Shown in pieces: positions 11,460 through 23,330 of a DNA stretch of 64,000 bases. Source of the stretch: Luscinia megarhynchos (Eukaryota > Chordata > Aves > Passeriformes > Turdidae); the NCBI GenBank assembly GCA_034336665.1, contig JAPFBE010000033.1, positions 1-64,000 on the forward strand, written 5' to 3'. Position 1 is the stretch's first letter, and each line of letters starts with the position of its first letter. Below the pieces are notes generated by a model, which saw nothing but the letters and a program-made list of their open reading frames with translations, did no database searches and had not been told where the DNA came from. Both the position numbers and the translations under genes were made by a program.

Positions 11460-12565
11460 TGTTGGGGTTTTAGGAGTTCTCCTTTTGTTTGTTTGGGATT
11501 TTTTGCCCTCTTAAGGAATTTTCCCTCATACCTGTTGCTAGGAGACAATAACGACTGACTACTTAAGACACACAACAGAAGGTGTCATAGCTCAGGGGAG
11601 GGGTGCAGTTGGCTGCTCTCTCTTTACATGAGGTTTCTCATGTCAGAGATACCGCGAGATTTGGACTGCGAAAACGGGGTTGGGTGCAGCCCCTTACTGT
11701 TTTGTGCTCTCAGCATCTCTCTTGGAGGGGACAGAGGCTGCAGTCGATGTGGGGAGAATTCGTCACCACTGTGGGGTTCAGTCTCCTGCTGCCTTTCTTC
11801 TACCTTGAGTGGAGCTCTGTTCGTAAGAGCAGCCGTTGCACTGGGGCTTTTTACCATCTGCTCGGGCGCCTCTGGGGAAAAACCCTGGGACCCCGAGCTC
11901 GCCTTTCCCTGCCCTGCTCAGAGCCAGGCTGCTGCTTCTTTGGCACTGCTCTGAGCTTTCTCTACACTGTAGCCCTGCATCCCCTGCCTGCCGAGATGTC
12001 CCGTGGTTCCACTTACGGCCACTGAGCTTCAGATACATCTTGTCCATCACCCTTAGATTTCAGCTCATTCCTGCTGTTCCAGCTTGCCGCTTCCGAGAGT
12101 CCTGTTGGGGCACTGGGATCGAATGTCCCTGGGGTGTTTGGGAAGCAAGCCTTTCTTCCATAGCTTCTCACCTTTGGTCAAGTTCGCTATTACTGCGTGC
12201 TCCCTGAACTTGCGCCACAGTGCCCCCTGCAGCCATGGGGGAACCATGGCACCTGCCCTGCCCACAGGGAGCCACCAGCGCCCCTGCCGGCTGTGATCAT
12301 CACTACACCAAAGGGGAAAGAGCCTGTGGACCAGAAAGCTGTTACTGAGTTTGTGCTTCTGTTTGTTGTAACTGCCATAGTTTTTTTTTTTTTTATTGCC
12401 TTGTTATATATACTAGTAAAGAACTGTTTTCCCTATTCTTATATCTTTGCCTTATAGCCCCTTAAGTCCAAAATTATAATAATTTGGGGGGAAGGGTGTT
12501 AAATTTTCCATTCCAAGGGAGGCTCCTGCCTTCCTTAGCAGACACCTGTCTTTCAAACCAAGGCA
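11460..12565 (+). mobile_element. ERVL-like solo LTR in last FAM219A intron
   Basis: The element runs from TGTTGGGG to CCAAGGCA. Its 3' tail is shared with the LTRs at 2051 and 38152, and its middle with those at 55563 and 28991. The flanks are GGTAC and GATGC, two transitions apart, so the TSD is at best decayed. The element is antisense to FAM219A. Confidence 0.7.
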
Positions 12566-13113
12566 GATGCCTTCTGTTTTTTAAGCTTCTTCCAGAATAG
12601 AAATATCTAGAGTGGAATATTCCAGAGTAGCAAACTGACACAGTATTTTATTCTGGAATCATCTTTCCATAAAGATTAGCCCTCATTTAAAATAATGCAA
12701 TAATAATGCTGCAAATCACACCACACTCTCAGATCCTTTATTTGTGTCCTTGGCATGCATACAGTTTCTGATCTGCTGTGACAGAAAAGTTGATGTATTT
12801 GCACCACATGGGCCAACACTGCAAGACTGAGCAGAACTGGGAAAAGTTTGAGTGAATCCAAAGGTATCTGTGATAACAGCCGATGGACAGATCAGTGTCT
12901 GTGCCATGGAAGTGCAGGGATGGAGCCAACGGATCACCAGGAGAGACAGAAATATGACAGTTTCTGCTATGGCATCTTCCAGACTCATAGAGTCTACACC
13001 ACCGGTAAATTCCTATGGAGCTGTTTTTGGCAGCACAAGGCCATTCTAAATTTTTTCTGGCTGTTCAACTATTAGCACTCATGGCAAGGATGGCAAGAAA
13101 GAACATAACTCAC
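12566..13113. other. FAM219A intron, unclassified
   Basis: Unique-looking intronic sequence between an LTR and an exon. Nothing else is supported. Confidence 0.6.
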
Positions 13114-13168
13114 CTCAGCAGATGAGTATCCTGAGGAGGAATATCTGGACATGTCAAAGTCATCATCA
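13114..13168 (-). CDS. FAM219A: FAM219A internal exon (SDDDFDMSRYSSSGYSSAE)
   Basis: This 55-nt exon has an acceptor of CCCTGCAG and a donor of GGTGAGTT. The first base completes a Ser codon begun as AG at the end of the 15111-15191 exon. The peptide is acidic and then Ser/Tyr-rich, exactly the segment that precedes QINQDLN in FAM219A. Both splice sites and the frame are intact, which argues against a processed pseudogene. Confidence 0.93.
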
Positions 13169-13499
13169 CTGCAGGGAATGACAAGATGCAGCAAAGAAGG
13201 AAACAAGAGTTAGAGAGACATGTATTGCCTGGTTAGCCCTATATTTCTTGAGTCATGAAGCTGTACTTCATCCACAGAAAAATTACATCAAGGGATTCTG
13301 GAGACAAGCATTTCATTCGTAGATCCATATGATAGCTTTGCATTGCAGCCAACCCACTGAAATGATTTTTCGAAGAGGAACTGATGTGAGCTTCCTCCAT
13401 GTCTGACAAAAACTAATCAGGGATTAGTTTTGAGAACTGGGAACCTGTTAAACCACTGAGAAAGCTGAACACACCGCTGTGAACACACATGATAAAAAT

Positions 13500-14866
13500 G
13501 AACAAGCATGGGAAAAAAACTCTCTTGCTTTCCGGCCATTGGACAGAGAAGTATCCCCCCTCCCGGTGCGGAGGCCGGGCAGGGGGGAGGGGAGGTCGCA
13601 GGGCCTTAGCAGAGCCTGGACCGGGCCACAGCTGCTAACATCTTGCCGATATTGAGCCCTGCCCCACTGCTGGCCCGGGCTGAGCCGGGATCTGCCGGGC
13701 CCCGGGAACAGCTACAGGCCAGGCCAAGCCCTCTCTGCCACACCCATATGGCCCGGCAAGGGCCGAGCCAGGCCCCAGCGGATGCCAGGCAGGGGGAGGG
13801 AAGACCATCAGCCCCACAGCTGTGATTGAACGCAGCAAAAGGCAGAATACAGCCCTGCAGCCAGAGTGGCCATGGCCGTTTTCACTGGGTCCCTGCTATC
13901 CTGGCCCAGCCCCCCAGCATAGCCTGAAATACTCCACCGTGACTGCTCCAGCTGCTGCCCGGGCAAGATATTAACTCTTTCACTGCACAGACGAGACCTA
14001 CAGACTTTTCATCCTCTCTCGAGTGAAAGAAAAGGGCAGAGTGAAGACACACAGTGAAACAACATGGAGACATCGAGGTCAGTAAAGAAGGAAGAGTAAA
14101 ATCCCAGATGGGAGGAGGATGAGGAGATGTCCTAGCTTGGACTGAAATTCTCTTGTAAGGCTATGGTGAAGATATGATTGATACATCAGACTCTTTTTTT
14201 CTTGTAACTCATGGAAAAAGCATGGCGGGAGGGAGCGTTCAAATTGTAGACATGAGCAAAGGCATCCATACTGGACAAGTAGATGTTGAAGTAGCTGTGA
14301 TCCCATGAGAAATTTGAACAGAGAGATAAGAGTAATGAAGACCCTTTGCCCTCAGGGAAAGAAGAAGACAATCTCTGTTCCCAGAGATGAAGATGATCTC
14401 AGAGATAGATAAAGAGGACCTTTGCTTTTGAACAGCTCATCCTTAAAAGTTTACCTCATTAGCTAAAGAGTGGGCCCTCAAAAAAAGTTGTGGGAAAGGC
14501 TGTAAGTCGAGGGGAGGGACTTTTACACAGTGATCAGATTTCCATTCTCCCAGGTCACTGATTTGCTGTGACTTTAAAGCCAGGAGAGAACTGCTTTCTT
14601 GTGGAGAAGTCTCCATAGCATGACAAGAGAGACTCCTCTCCTTAAATGAACTGAAGAAAGAGTATTCTAGAGGTGATAAACTGACTGAATTGTTTCTGTA
14701 CGTTGTCAGTGGGAAAGAAAAGAGAGTGTGGGGGGGAGGAGAAGTGTTCCAAAGGTTTTATTCTGATTCTTCTTTTTATTTTCCTTTTCGTTTTTGTTAA
14801 TAAAGTTTTTCTTTAAACCCTTTAAAGTTTGAGCCTGCTTTGCCCTTCTCCTAATCCTCTCTCACA
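13500..14866 (+). mobile_element. LTR related to 30069-31328, in FAM219A intron
   Basis: The 3' part (about 14600-14866) aligns with the end of the LTR at 31050-31328: GAACTGA, GGTGATAAACTGACTGAA, AATAAAG, then a TTTAAAGTTTGAGCCTGC-type stretch. It ends CTCTCACA at 14866. The GC-rich block at 13540-13960, with a CATATGGC motif, resembles the GC-rich U3 of 30300-30500. The 5' boundary and TSD were not resolved. Antisense to FAM219A. Confidence 0.6.
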
Positions 14867-15110
14867 GCAGGAAATGAGTAAATAATTCTAGTGGGTGCAC
14901 TGGCAATTTGGTCAGCATTATACCCACCACATAAATCTGTTTCCACACAGAGACTTGTTACAGCATATGCTGAAGGGCACAGCTAGGAAGAGCGCAACTG
15001 TCCCACAAGGGCAGTTTCTGCAGGAATTAGCTTCAGTGTTGCAGTATAATATGAAAATTTTCTTGCACTGTAATATAGATATTATTAAAATCTTTTTACC
15101 CTTTGCATAC
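14867..15110. other. FAM219A intron, unclassified
   Basis: Short unique intron segment between an LTR end and an exon donor. Confidence 0.5.
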
Positions 15111-15191
15111 CTGTCTGTATCCAGGGCTACCAGTGGTTTTTCATCTGGACTCTGATCTAATGACGAATAGCCTTTATTGGGAATGACGAGC
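15111..15191 (-). CDS. FAM219A: FAM219A internal exon (RLVIPNKGYSSLDQSPDEK)
   Basis: This 81-nt exon encodes LVIPNKGYSSLDQSPDEK followed by PLVALDTD, a hallmark segment of FAM219A. The acceptor is ATTTTAG and the donor G|GTATGC. The first base completes an Arg codon split from the 19850-19952 exon, and the last two bases start the Ser codon of the next exon, so all phases agree. LTRs lie 245 bp downstream and 153 bp upstream of the exon, yet the splice sites are intact. Confidence 0.95.
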
Positions 15192-15344
15192 CTAAAATAA
15201 TAAATATTATCTGTTATCCACATAGTAAAGCTCAGTACCACACGTATTCTAGTGCAAAGCCATAGGATATTTGGCTTTCTCTCTTTCACTTATGTATTGG
15301 GAAGGACTCATAAGGTGTATCCCAGAATCATTTGTACTGGAAAT

Positions 15345-16170
15345 TGTAACAGTCCCCCCCTCGTCGTTCCCCCCCTTTGTGGTTTGGGGGATATCATGAG
15401 ATATAAGCTCGACCCAGATCCTTCTGGGGGCTGGGGGCGGGGCTAGGTTTTCTCTTCCCTTCCAGTTTGGAGATCAAGGAGATCTGCTGCATGGATTGGG
15501 GAGTGTATGTATCTGGCTAGGGGTACTTCTGCATTTTAACTTGGCACTAGGATTGGATCTGCCTGCCTTCAACATTGTTACCAGCTGCTGGCAGTGGTGG
15601 CACCAAGACCAATTGCTCTCCGATCAGATCTGCCTGCCTTCACCACTCTTGCCTTCTGCCAGGGGTGGTACCTAAACCAATTGCTCCCTGTGAGTCTACA
15701 AAAGGAGCTATTTCCTCTCTTTCCCTTCTCCCGAACCTCCAGCACTGCCTGAGGAGGTTGCCGTGCTTGCATTGGAGTGCCCCCTGAAGCCGCCGGTGAA
15801 TCATCACACCTTCCTTGCCTCACCGGAGCATCCTAGAACCCTCAGCCGGCTGCAAGAGTCGCTGCAGCTGTCGCCTCACCAGAGCCACTAGCGACCCTTG
15901 CCAGTTGTGGTTATAACAACCACAAAGGGGAAAGTGATGCTTAACTGGTGGAAAAACTTTTGTTATTGGGGTTTTTTTTTTTTGTTGTTTGTTCCGTTCT
16001 TATATATATATATATTTGCTGGTAAAGAACTGTTATTCCTTTTCCCATATTTTTGCCTGGAAGCCTCGTCATTTCAAAGTTATAATAATTTGGAGGGACA
16101 GGGTCATGTTTCCATTCCAGAAAGGTTCCCACCTTCCTAGGCAGACATCTGGTTTTTTTAAAGCAAGACA
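15345..16170 (+). mobile_element. ERVL-like LTR in FAM219A intron
   Basis: The 3' tail (GGTAAAGAACTGTTATTCC, then TTATAATAATTTGGAGGGA, ending GCAAGACA) matches the 2051/38152 family. A duplicated segment (GATCTGCCTGCCTTCA) occurs twice in the 5' half, at about 15556 and 15627. The 5' start at TGTAACAG is provisional and no TSD was found. The element is antisense to the gene. Confidence 0.65.
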
Positions 16171-17136
16171 ACTTGCTTGCAAGTCCTCCCTTATCAGTGA
16201 AGACATTTAAATGGGTGCAATTTAAAGGAAGCAGGCTATGAGTCAGGGTAGTTCAGAGCAGTTTCACAGGGGTGAACACTGGACATGCATTGAGAACACA
16301 CTCGTCCCCAGAAGAAAAAAAAGTTTGGACACTCCACACTTCATTCTGGTGAACCTGATCACTAGCATTGCTTGTATCAGATGGCTCATTTTTTCCTCTA
16401 GCTATTTTTTTTTTCTCTCTAGCAATGAGTACATGACACTAGCAATAAATAAACATGAGAAGGAAGCTAGGGAAAGGCAGAGGCTTTGTGCTTCTATTGA
16501 AAATCAGAGATTTGGTCTTTCTCTATGAGTTCCTACACAGCCTTCTACAATACAACACCTTTGAGTTTTCACTCCTAAATTTAGTAATATGAAAAATATG
16601 AGCTGGTGGCTGCAGCACAAAAGTCCAGTCAGACTAGCTCTTTCAAAATTCTATTATTTTATACACTTTTACTTCACCAGAAGTATACTAAATGCTGATG
16701 ATGACTCTGCACCTTTAATTGCTTGATAGGTTTTGTGTGTTGAAATACAAGCTTCAGAGATTTTACAATAAGGAAAATACATTAATTCGGTGTTAACCAC
16801 TTCACAACAGTTCTTTCATCCACAAAACTGAACATGAGTGAACAAAACATCAGGGAATCTAGGAGAAGAGTCCTTTGTGGTGCTATTTAATCAATTTTTA
16901 AAATTCACTGCCTCTTTCTCTTGAGAAATGCCTTTTTTCATAATAACGATCTTCAATTTTTCTGCAACAGAGAAAAATTGTAATCATATCTTTGCCCCGA
17001 ATCTAAATCTTTCCTTTGCATCTTGATTGTTTTTATGCTTGCTTTCCTCTGTCCTTGGAACAAAGCCAGATTACAGTCAGAGCTGCTTTCCTATACACGT
17101 GTCCTAGTGGTTTTAATCACTTGACATGAAATACGT
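16171..17136. other. FAM219A intron, unclassified
   Basis: AT-rich sequence with no recognised element. Confidence 0.5.
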
Positions 17137-17693
17137 TGTGACAAAATCTGAGTTAAGGTTATCCTCAGAGCAGGCTACAATATCTGTCTGTGCAGAAGTG
17201 GTGCAGATGGTGGTGTCGACTCTGTTTGTGTTACCAGATGATAAATGGCCTCCACTGAGTGAGCTAATACAGTGCTTGTTCTGTAAAACTACTGGCCTAT
17301 GGAAACTGCACAATGCCCATTGTGTAAGAAGGAGAACTGGAAGTTCACCAGCCTCAGTGTCCTGCCACCTCAGCCAGGTCACCTGGAACACTGGGGTCTA
17401 CGACCACCAGGGACCACCAGAGAAACCCCAGGACAAAAGAACACATGCGTAAAGGGGAGGGGAAATATATTAGTGATTTCAGGGAAATTATTATCATGTG
17501 TATGTTTAGTCCGGGGCAATCAATGAATATGTGTGTAGAATGCAGTATATAAACAGAAACTTTACTGTACTCAGCATGCATGGCTTTTGGGAGGAGCTAT
17601 CCCCCTGTGCACCCAGCCAAATAAAGAATGCCTGCTTCTTAATGCCACATTGGTATTGAGAAGTTCTTTTATTTTACCGAATTTTTGGCAACA
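17137..17693 (+). mobile_element. Solo LTR in FAM219A intron
   Basis: It has the layout of an LTR: a TATA box (GCAGTATATAAACAG near 17551), an AATAAAG at about 17620, and a terminal TTTTTGGCAACA. I recognise the GTTTAGTCCGGGGCAATCAAT stretch as typical of a common avian LTR. The 5' end is approximate and the TSD is unresolved. Antisense to FAM219A. Confidence 0.6.
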
Positions 17694-19849
17694 CCTGTAC
17701 TCATAGTGAGTATGTCAGCAACACTCTAACCTTGTTCACATATTATTTGCTCTTAGGGAGACTGATTGTGTTATGGATTCAGAACCTTCTACCTCTAAGG
17801 CTGGCTGTGCCCCTGATCCAGAAGATCGAATAGTGAAGGCTACCTGGTACTAGAAGCTGGATGTAAAAAATTCATACAGAACAAAAGCCTTGGGAAAGGA
17901 GGAGAAGTAGAAATTAGGAGAGGTAATGTGGTTTGCTTGAATGAAGGAAAACATATTTGATGAGGAGAAGAGCAGAACTGTTAAAAATGTGGAAATTACT
18001 TGAGCTTATTCTCCTTCTGCAGAGACCAGAGGAAGCCAACAGTTTAGCCTTTTAAGAACTACCATAACCTGAATGTTTTGCAGAGTATCCCACTGGAATA
18101 TCTCCCATTGTACTGCAGTCATTATCTTGTGAAAAGTTGCTTGAACAAGCTTGTGGTATTTCTGCCTTCCTGGGGTTCCCTGTTTGTGGCAAAACAGACA
18201 AAACCATTCTGAAGTATTACTAGGGCTATGCTTGTGGTGCTGCTTGGCTCTCAGAAAGCCATGGGAGCTGGGAGATGAAGAGACATGGGCCGGTGAGACC
18301 CTGTGCTAGACACCTCCCAGCCATGTGGGAACAATGGAGCTTGGCTACATCTGCTGCTAAGCAATGGCTGCAAACTTCTGCTTTGCAGATCCCAAGGGAT
18401 GCTTGTAAAAGCTGTGTGAAAAGTAACTAAGAAAAGCAAGTCTACTGCCAGCAGGCTCTGCTTGGCAATGGAGACATCCACATGTCCTCTGAACAGTGCT
18501 CGTGTACAAAAATGGACTGAACTGACTGTTTAAAGCTTTTATTAATAGGTATCATTGCTCAGTCCTTCCCCACCCAAATCACTCTTCTTTTCATTGGCAG
18601 CTCAGAAAGGGCAGCCTCTCCAAGCAGAAGTCACTAATTTTACAAATAGGAACCTGTACTTATCCCATCTTCTCTCCCTTACCATCTTCCTTCACTAATT
18701 TCAGTGTTTCTAAAATTCTCAAGCAGCAAATCTTCTACCATTCCTCTTGGGAAACTAGCATTCAGCCTATTGCCAAAAGAAACCAATTTTTTTAACCTTG
18801 TATTTGGAAGACAAGAAGCATGGAAAAGCCAGTGGGCGCATCTGCCCAATTTCTTGCTGCCACTAAGGGTCTGGTTCCTTTGTATGGTCTCAACAACCAA
18901 ACAGAGCAGTGAGCAATGCAGTGTGTTCCAACAACATCACAGAGGCCTACAAATAAAACTTGAAAAAGTCCTGGCATGATTAATGACTACTATTGTGGGG
19001 TTTGGGAATTAATTAACAGAAAGGCTCTGATCTGCAGTTCCTGTTCTACATAATATATGGTAATTCAAGCAACTTTATAATATTCTGCTGTCATTCTAAG
19101 TGAGGTCCTCCTCTAAAAACTGCAAAGCATATAATCCTGTGGACTCAGGGGGGTTCCTTCTTCCTGAATGCAGGTAAATGATACATTGGTGTACTGAAGC
19201 TTGCATGGAAACAATAGAAACATTCCAAATGAAAGTATTTATCAAATAACATCATTTTTACAGCAATTTGTGGCACTGTCTGAATATTGTCATACAGAGA
19301 TGTGCCAAAGCAGCTCCAGCAAAGTATGACCATGCTGTTTCAAGTGAGGAGGATGTATATAGAAAAGCACATAGGGATGGATTGTTCACAAGCCTTTTTT
19401 AGGTCAATAAGTATGGAGAAGGGGTCATCATCAAAAAAGAACAGGGCAACTACTGTGATAAAAGCAGCCAAAGCAGAACTAAGCTCTAAACCAGTTTGTG
19501 TTACACGAAGCAGCATCATACACTCTCCCACTGTCAGGATTAGGTGTTATGTGAGACTACCCAGAACATGTAAAACAGTCATATCAAACCCCTTATTTCA
19601 GCCAGGCTGGGCTGCCTCTGCCTGCTTCAAGTTGCATTGTCACCAGTCCTGAGCCCAGCTGTCCCTGCATCTCCCCAGGGGATGGGATGCAACACAGCAT
19701 TTGGACATGTCAGCTCTGGGAAGGGTCATCACTGCTCTCTCAGTATGTTTGGCAGTAGGCAAATAGCAATGAACATCATCCTTGCCCATCCTAAGGTCAT
19801 TAGGGATTGCAGCTTTAGAGCACAGAGGATTGCCTTTCCAGTCCTTTAC
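17694..19849. other. FAM219A intron, unclassified
   Basis: No LTR, CR1 or exon was recognised here; the sequence looks unique. Confidence 0.5.
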
Positions 19850-19952
19850 CTTGTTCGTGCCATCATATTATTCTTCTTGGGCTGCTGATCAACTGGGCTT
19901 CCCATGTTGCTGTTCTTCAGGGAGCCCTTCTGAGCCAGCTCCCTCTGCTTCT
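19850..19952 (-). CDS. FAM219A: FAM219A internal exon (EKQRELAQKGSLKNSNMGS)
   Basis: This 103-nt exon has an acceptor of ATATGCAG and a donor of AAG|GTAAAGG. It encodes KQRELAQKGSLKNSNMGSPV and then DQQPKKNNMMART, a basic, Lys/Gln-rich part of FAM219A. Both end codons are split and fit the neighbouring exon. From memory, the mammalian protein has Arg, Gly, Asn and Val where this copy has Gln, Ser, Asp and Met, so it carries several substitutions over a short stretch. Exons encoding the N-terminus should lie at higher coordinates but were not found in the window. Confidence 0.93.
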
Positions 19953-20192
19953 CTGCATATGGGATACAAAGAGGGAAAGCAAAATTAGCCTGGTTGGCCA
20001 CCATACGGTTGCAGAAACCCAGATTTGATAGCAGCAAAAGGCATAGCAGAATTAATAGCAACATGACCTCTCCATCTCTCAGGATAGGACAGCTGGATGA
20101 GCTGTGTCCCATTGTCTCCAAGGTCACCAAAGGCTAAAGCTAACATACCCTCTGTATTGGGTCTGAGGTAAAGTTCACAGCCCTCACAGTGC

Positions 20193-20715
20193 TGTGCTTT
20201 GCATTAGTAGTTTGACAGGTGTTAATAACAGACCAGTGATTTGGCTACTGCTGAGCAGCACTGTCTCTCTGAAATTCCTTCCCCCACTAAAGAGAGGTAG
20301 GAGTGGGCAAGATCCTGGGAAGGGACACAACCAGGCCAGCTGACCCAAATTAGTCAAAGGGATATTCCATACCATATGATGTCAGCTCAGATGTATAAAG
20401 CTAAGGGAGAGAGAAGGAAGAGGGGGCATTTGTGATGCTTCAGTGTTTGCCTCCTGGAGGAACCATTATGTGTGTTGAAGCCCTGCTTCCCAGGAAGTGT
20501 CCGAACATTGCTAATGGGAACTAGAGATTGACCTTTTTTTCTTTAGCTTATGCGTGCACAGCTTCTTGCTTATTTCTTTCTTTCACTGTAATAAAACTGC
20601 CTTATCTCACCTGTTGGTTGTTCTCCATCTTATTGTCTCCCCTGTCCCATTGGGAAAGGGATTGATAGAGTGACTTGGTGAACTCTTGGCAGCCAGAAAA
20701 GATCAACCCGCTACA
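20193..20715 (+). mobile_element. ERVL-type solo LTR
   Basis: The order of landmarks is typical of avian ERVL LTRs: a TGCTGAGCAGCACTG motif, an AGGGATATTCCATACCATATG stretch followed by a TATA-like GTATAAAG, AATAAAACTGCC, and a 3' end ATCAACCCGCTACA. The 5' boundary is approximate and no TSD was found. Antisense to FAM219A. Confidence 0.7.
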
Positions 20716-21404
20716 CCCCAACTCACAACAGCTTGTTGACAACACACACTAAGATGGTAATAAAACTTCTGGATAAGAACCAGCTGGGGTAGAGACCTTG
20801 CCTCTATCTCCACCTGGTTGCTGCATGGATTCTAAAACTGCTTTAAAACCTGCTAAAGAGGATTTATCCTTTTACTTTTCTCCTCCTACTGAGGCTGCCA
20901 CTGAAGGGCCCAGTGGAGATAGAAAAGTGTGTCCATCAAAGCATCACCACCATTTAGTGTTAGCCTAGCCTAGCTTGACACTAGGCCTGAGTTATTACTG
21001 TTTCCCTTTATGGCAACTCAACAAACTAACAGACCTCACAATAGAAAATGTTGACCCTGATTCGATTCCTGACAACCTGTGATGTCTCCTGTGTGTCTTT
21101 CTCTTTTATCTCACATAGATTCTGGGGAGTGAAACATTTTGCAGTTGCATTTTTAAATAGCATATTGTTTTCTTAAATTTTCTGAGCTTATTCTACTTGC
21201 TGCTGAAATGTACCTTAAAACCTGGACAGTACATCAATCTTTCTTTGTCTATTCAGTGCAAGAGGTATTTAAATTAACTTCTCATTTAGGAGAGACTGTA
21301 TTTCCTAATAACTTCTCACCACAGATTCACAACTAGAATTCAGGTCCAAAAGTTAAGCCTTCTGCAAGTATGCAGTGTCTGTGCTGTATTAATACATTCC
21401 TGCC
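20716..21404. other. Unclassified, probable FAM219A intron
   Basis: No element recognised. Confidence 0.5.
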
Positions 21405-22087
21405 TGTCCTGGGTTGATGTTCTGACTGACTCCTCACCCTGCCCCCCTTGGCCATGAAGCTGTCTGCTCCCGGGGGAGGGGCCGCCTGGGCTCTGCTCTG
21501 CGGAATGGCCTTGGTTTGCCGCGGGCTTGGCTTAAAGGGGGGGGAGAGGCTCACGCGGCTGCGCGCTTGGCTCTGGCTGCTGCTGCGGGTGGCTATCGCT
21601 GCTGTGGTGGTGGCTCGTGGCCTGGTTTGTTAGTTAGCTGTTTTTTGCTTAATTTTTTTTTTTACTTTATATTGCTTAAATTATTTAGTTTAGCTCGCTG
21701 CTGTTTAAGGCTTGCTGGCTATTCCGGCTGTTTTTTTCTTTCTCTCTCTCCCCCTCTCCCTTCTCCCCCTCACCTCCCGAGAATTCAGCACCAGCTCCGG
21801 AGGAACCCTGCGGCCTGCCTCTGGACACCGACCAGAGAAGCGTTTCGCCCTTCTAGTGAAGATCGAAGCGTCCAAGTTTCTCTCTCTCTCGGTGAAAACT
21901 TTTTTTTGTCATCTGAGTCTGTGCTGAGAAGTGTTTCTCTTGTATGTGTTAATAAATAGGTTTTTTCCACTTTTCCCCCTGAGTGAAATTTTTTTTTTCT
22001 TAAGTCCAGTGGAATAAAAAATTGGGGGTTTATTTCCTGGGAAGCTCTTCTGGGGATTTTTTCCCTAAGTTTGCCCAAACTTGGACA
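21405..22087 (+). repeat. 5' LTR of ERVL provirus
   Basis: 683 bp, TGTCCTGGG...TTGGACA. It differs from the 3' LTR at roughly 20 positions by eye. It has a GC-rich U3 and C/T-rich tracts, and the sequence is not hypermutated. Confidence 0.9.
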
Positions 22088-22093
22088 TTTCTT

Positions 22094-22112
22094 ATTTGGT
22101 GGCCAGTAAAAA
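22094..22112 (+). promoter_or_regulatory. Candidate primer-binding site
   Basis: A few bases after the LTR the sequence reads TTTGGTGGCCAGTAAAAAA. The TGGTGGCC start resembles a tRNA-Ile primer site, but the rest is obscured, possibly by G-to-A changes. Tentative. Confidence 0.35.
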
Positions 22113-22299
22113 ATAATAATAATAAAAATGCAAAAAAAAAGACCTTCAACTCCCCCTAATATAAAATCCGAAGTTAAAGTGACTGATGTGAGATCAAAAA
22201 CTAATAATAAGTCCTTTTCCCTGAAAAATCTTCATAGTCTAAGAAAAAATTATAAAAGGCGACCTAATAAATCCATAATTAGTTAGCTGGTCCGGCTTT

Positions 22300-23330
22300 A
22301 GAATGCAGCAAGTAAGGCAACCACCCTGGATGGCACGGAAGCGAGACGTTTGAGATCCCTGTCTCAAAATCCAGTCATCGATCAAAGTATGATGAGGGAA
22401 GCTAATCCTCAAAGCCTCTGGTCAAGTGTATTAGACAGTGTAGCACAAAAATATCTCTGCGCTAATGACCTGTACATGCAGCAGACCAAATGAAAAACCA
22501 TCGAGCAAAAAATCCAACGTTTAAAAAAAATGGCGGTGGCAAAAATTATTTTCTCAGATAACGTAACAACTAAAAATCCAGATCTGGTACCGTGCACACC
22601 GATTATATAAAAAAAGCTTGTAAGGCTTAGACCATCTAAATATGCCTCAGCTCTTGCAATCATAAAACGAAAAAACATATACGAAACAGTGCTTAATATG
22701 GCAAAAAAGCTTCGGGCATACGCTGATGCTGTGCATGGCCCAACGCATGCCAAAATTGCAGCCGTAGAAACACGTTTACAGAACTTAAAGGATAAGTTGG
22801 AAAAAAACCATTAAAAGCTGAGAAAGGAAATAAAAAAAAATCTCCTCCAAATCTCAGCTGTGCAAATCAGACGTCCTGGCAGTCAACGCAGACGCTCCTC
22901 TGCTGAGGAGAGAAGGTACACCCCACGTGCGGAGTTGTGGTTTTTCTTGCGTGACTGCAAAAAAAACATAAAAAAGTGAGATGAAAAGCCCACAGCTGTT
23001 CTGGCACGACGAGTGCGTAATTTAAAAAAAGACAAGGCTCAACAAAAAAGTTCCATCAAAAAAAAAGCAGCTCCAGTCGCCCAAAACCACTGTGCCACGT
23101 ATGAGGAGGATGATAACGACATGTCCAATTCACTTAAAGGAACTTCTAAAACCTATGCCCCCGTCAAAAAAAACAAACAAGCTTAAAAAAGCCCTGCCTC
23201 TAGCCAGAGTGAGGCCAGGAAAAACCAAGTGTTTTAAACCGTGCAAATTCAGTAGCCTAGCACATCAAAACCACAAAAGTATAAAGCTTTAGTAAACACG
23301 AAAACACAGTATACAATATTTCCATCAGAA
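22300..23330 (+). pseudogene. ERVL gag region, hypermutated
   Basis: The region lies between the leader and pol. Short readable stretches in one frame (near 22340-22480 and 22700-22790) alternate with stops, many of them TAA, TAG or TGA where Trp is plausible. No zinc knuckle was identified. The gag assignment comes from position and from similarity in style to ERVL gag. Confidence 0.5.
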
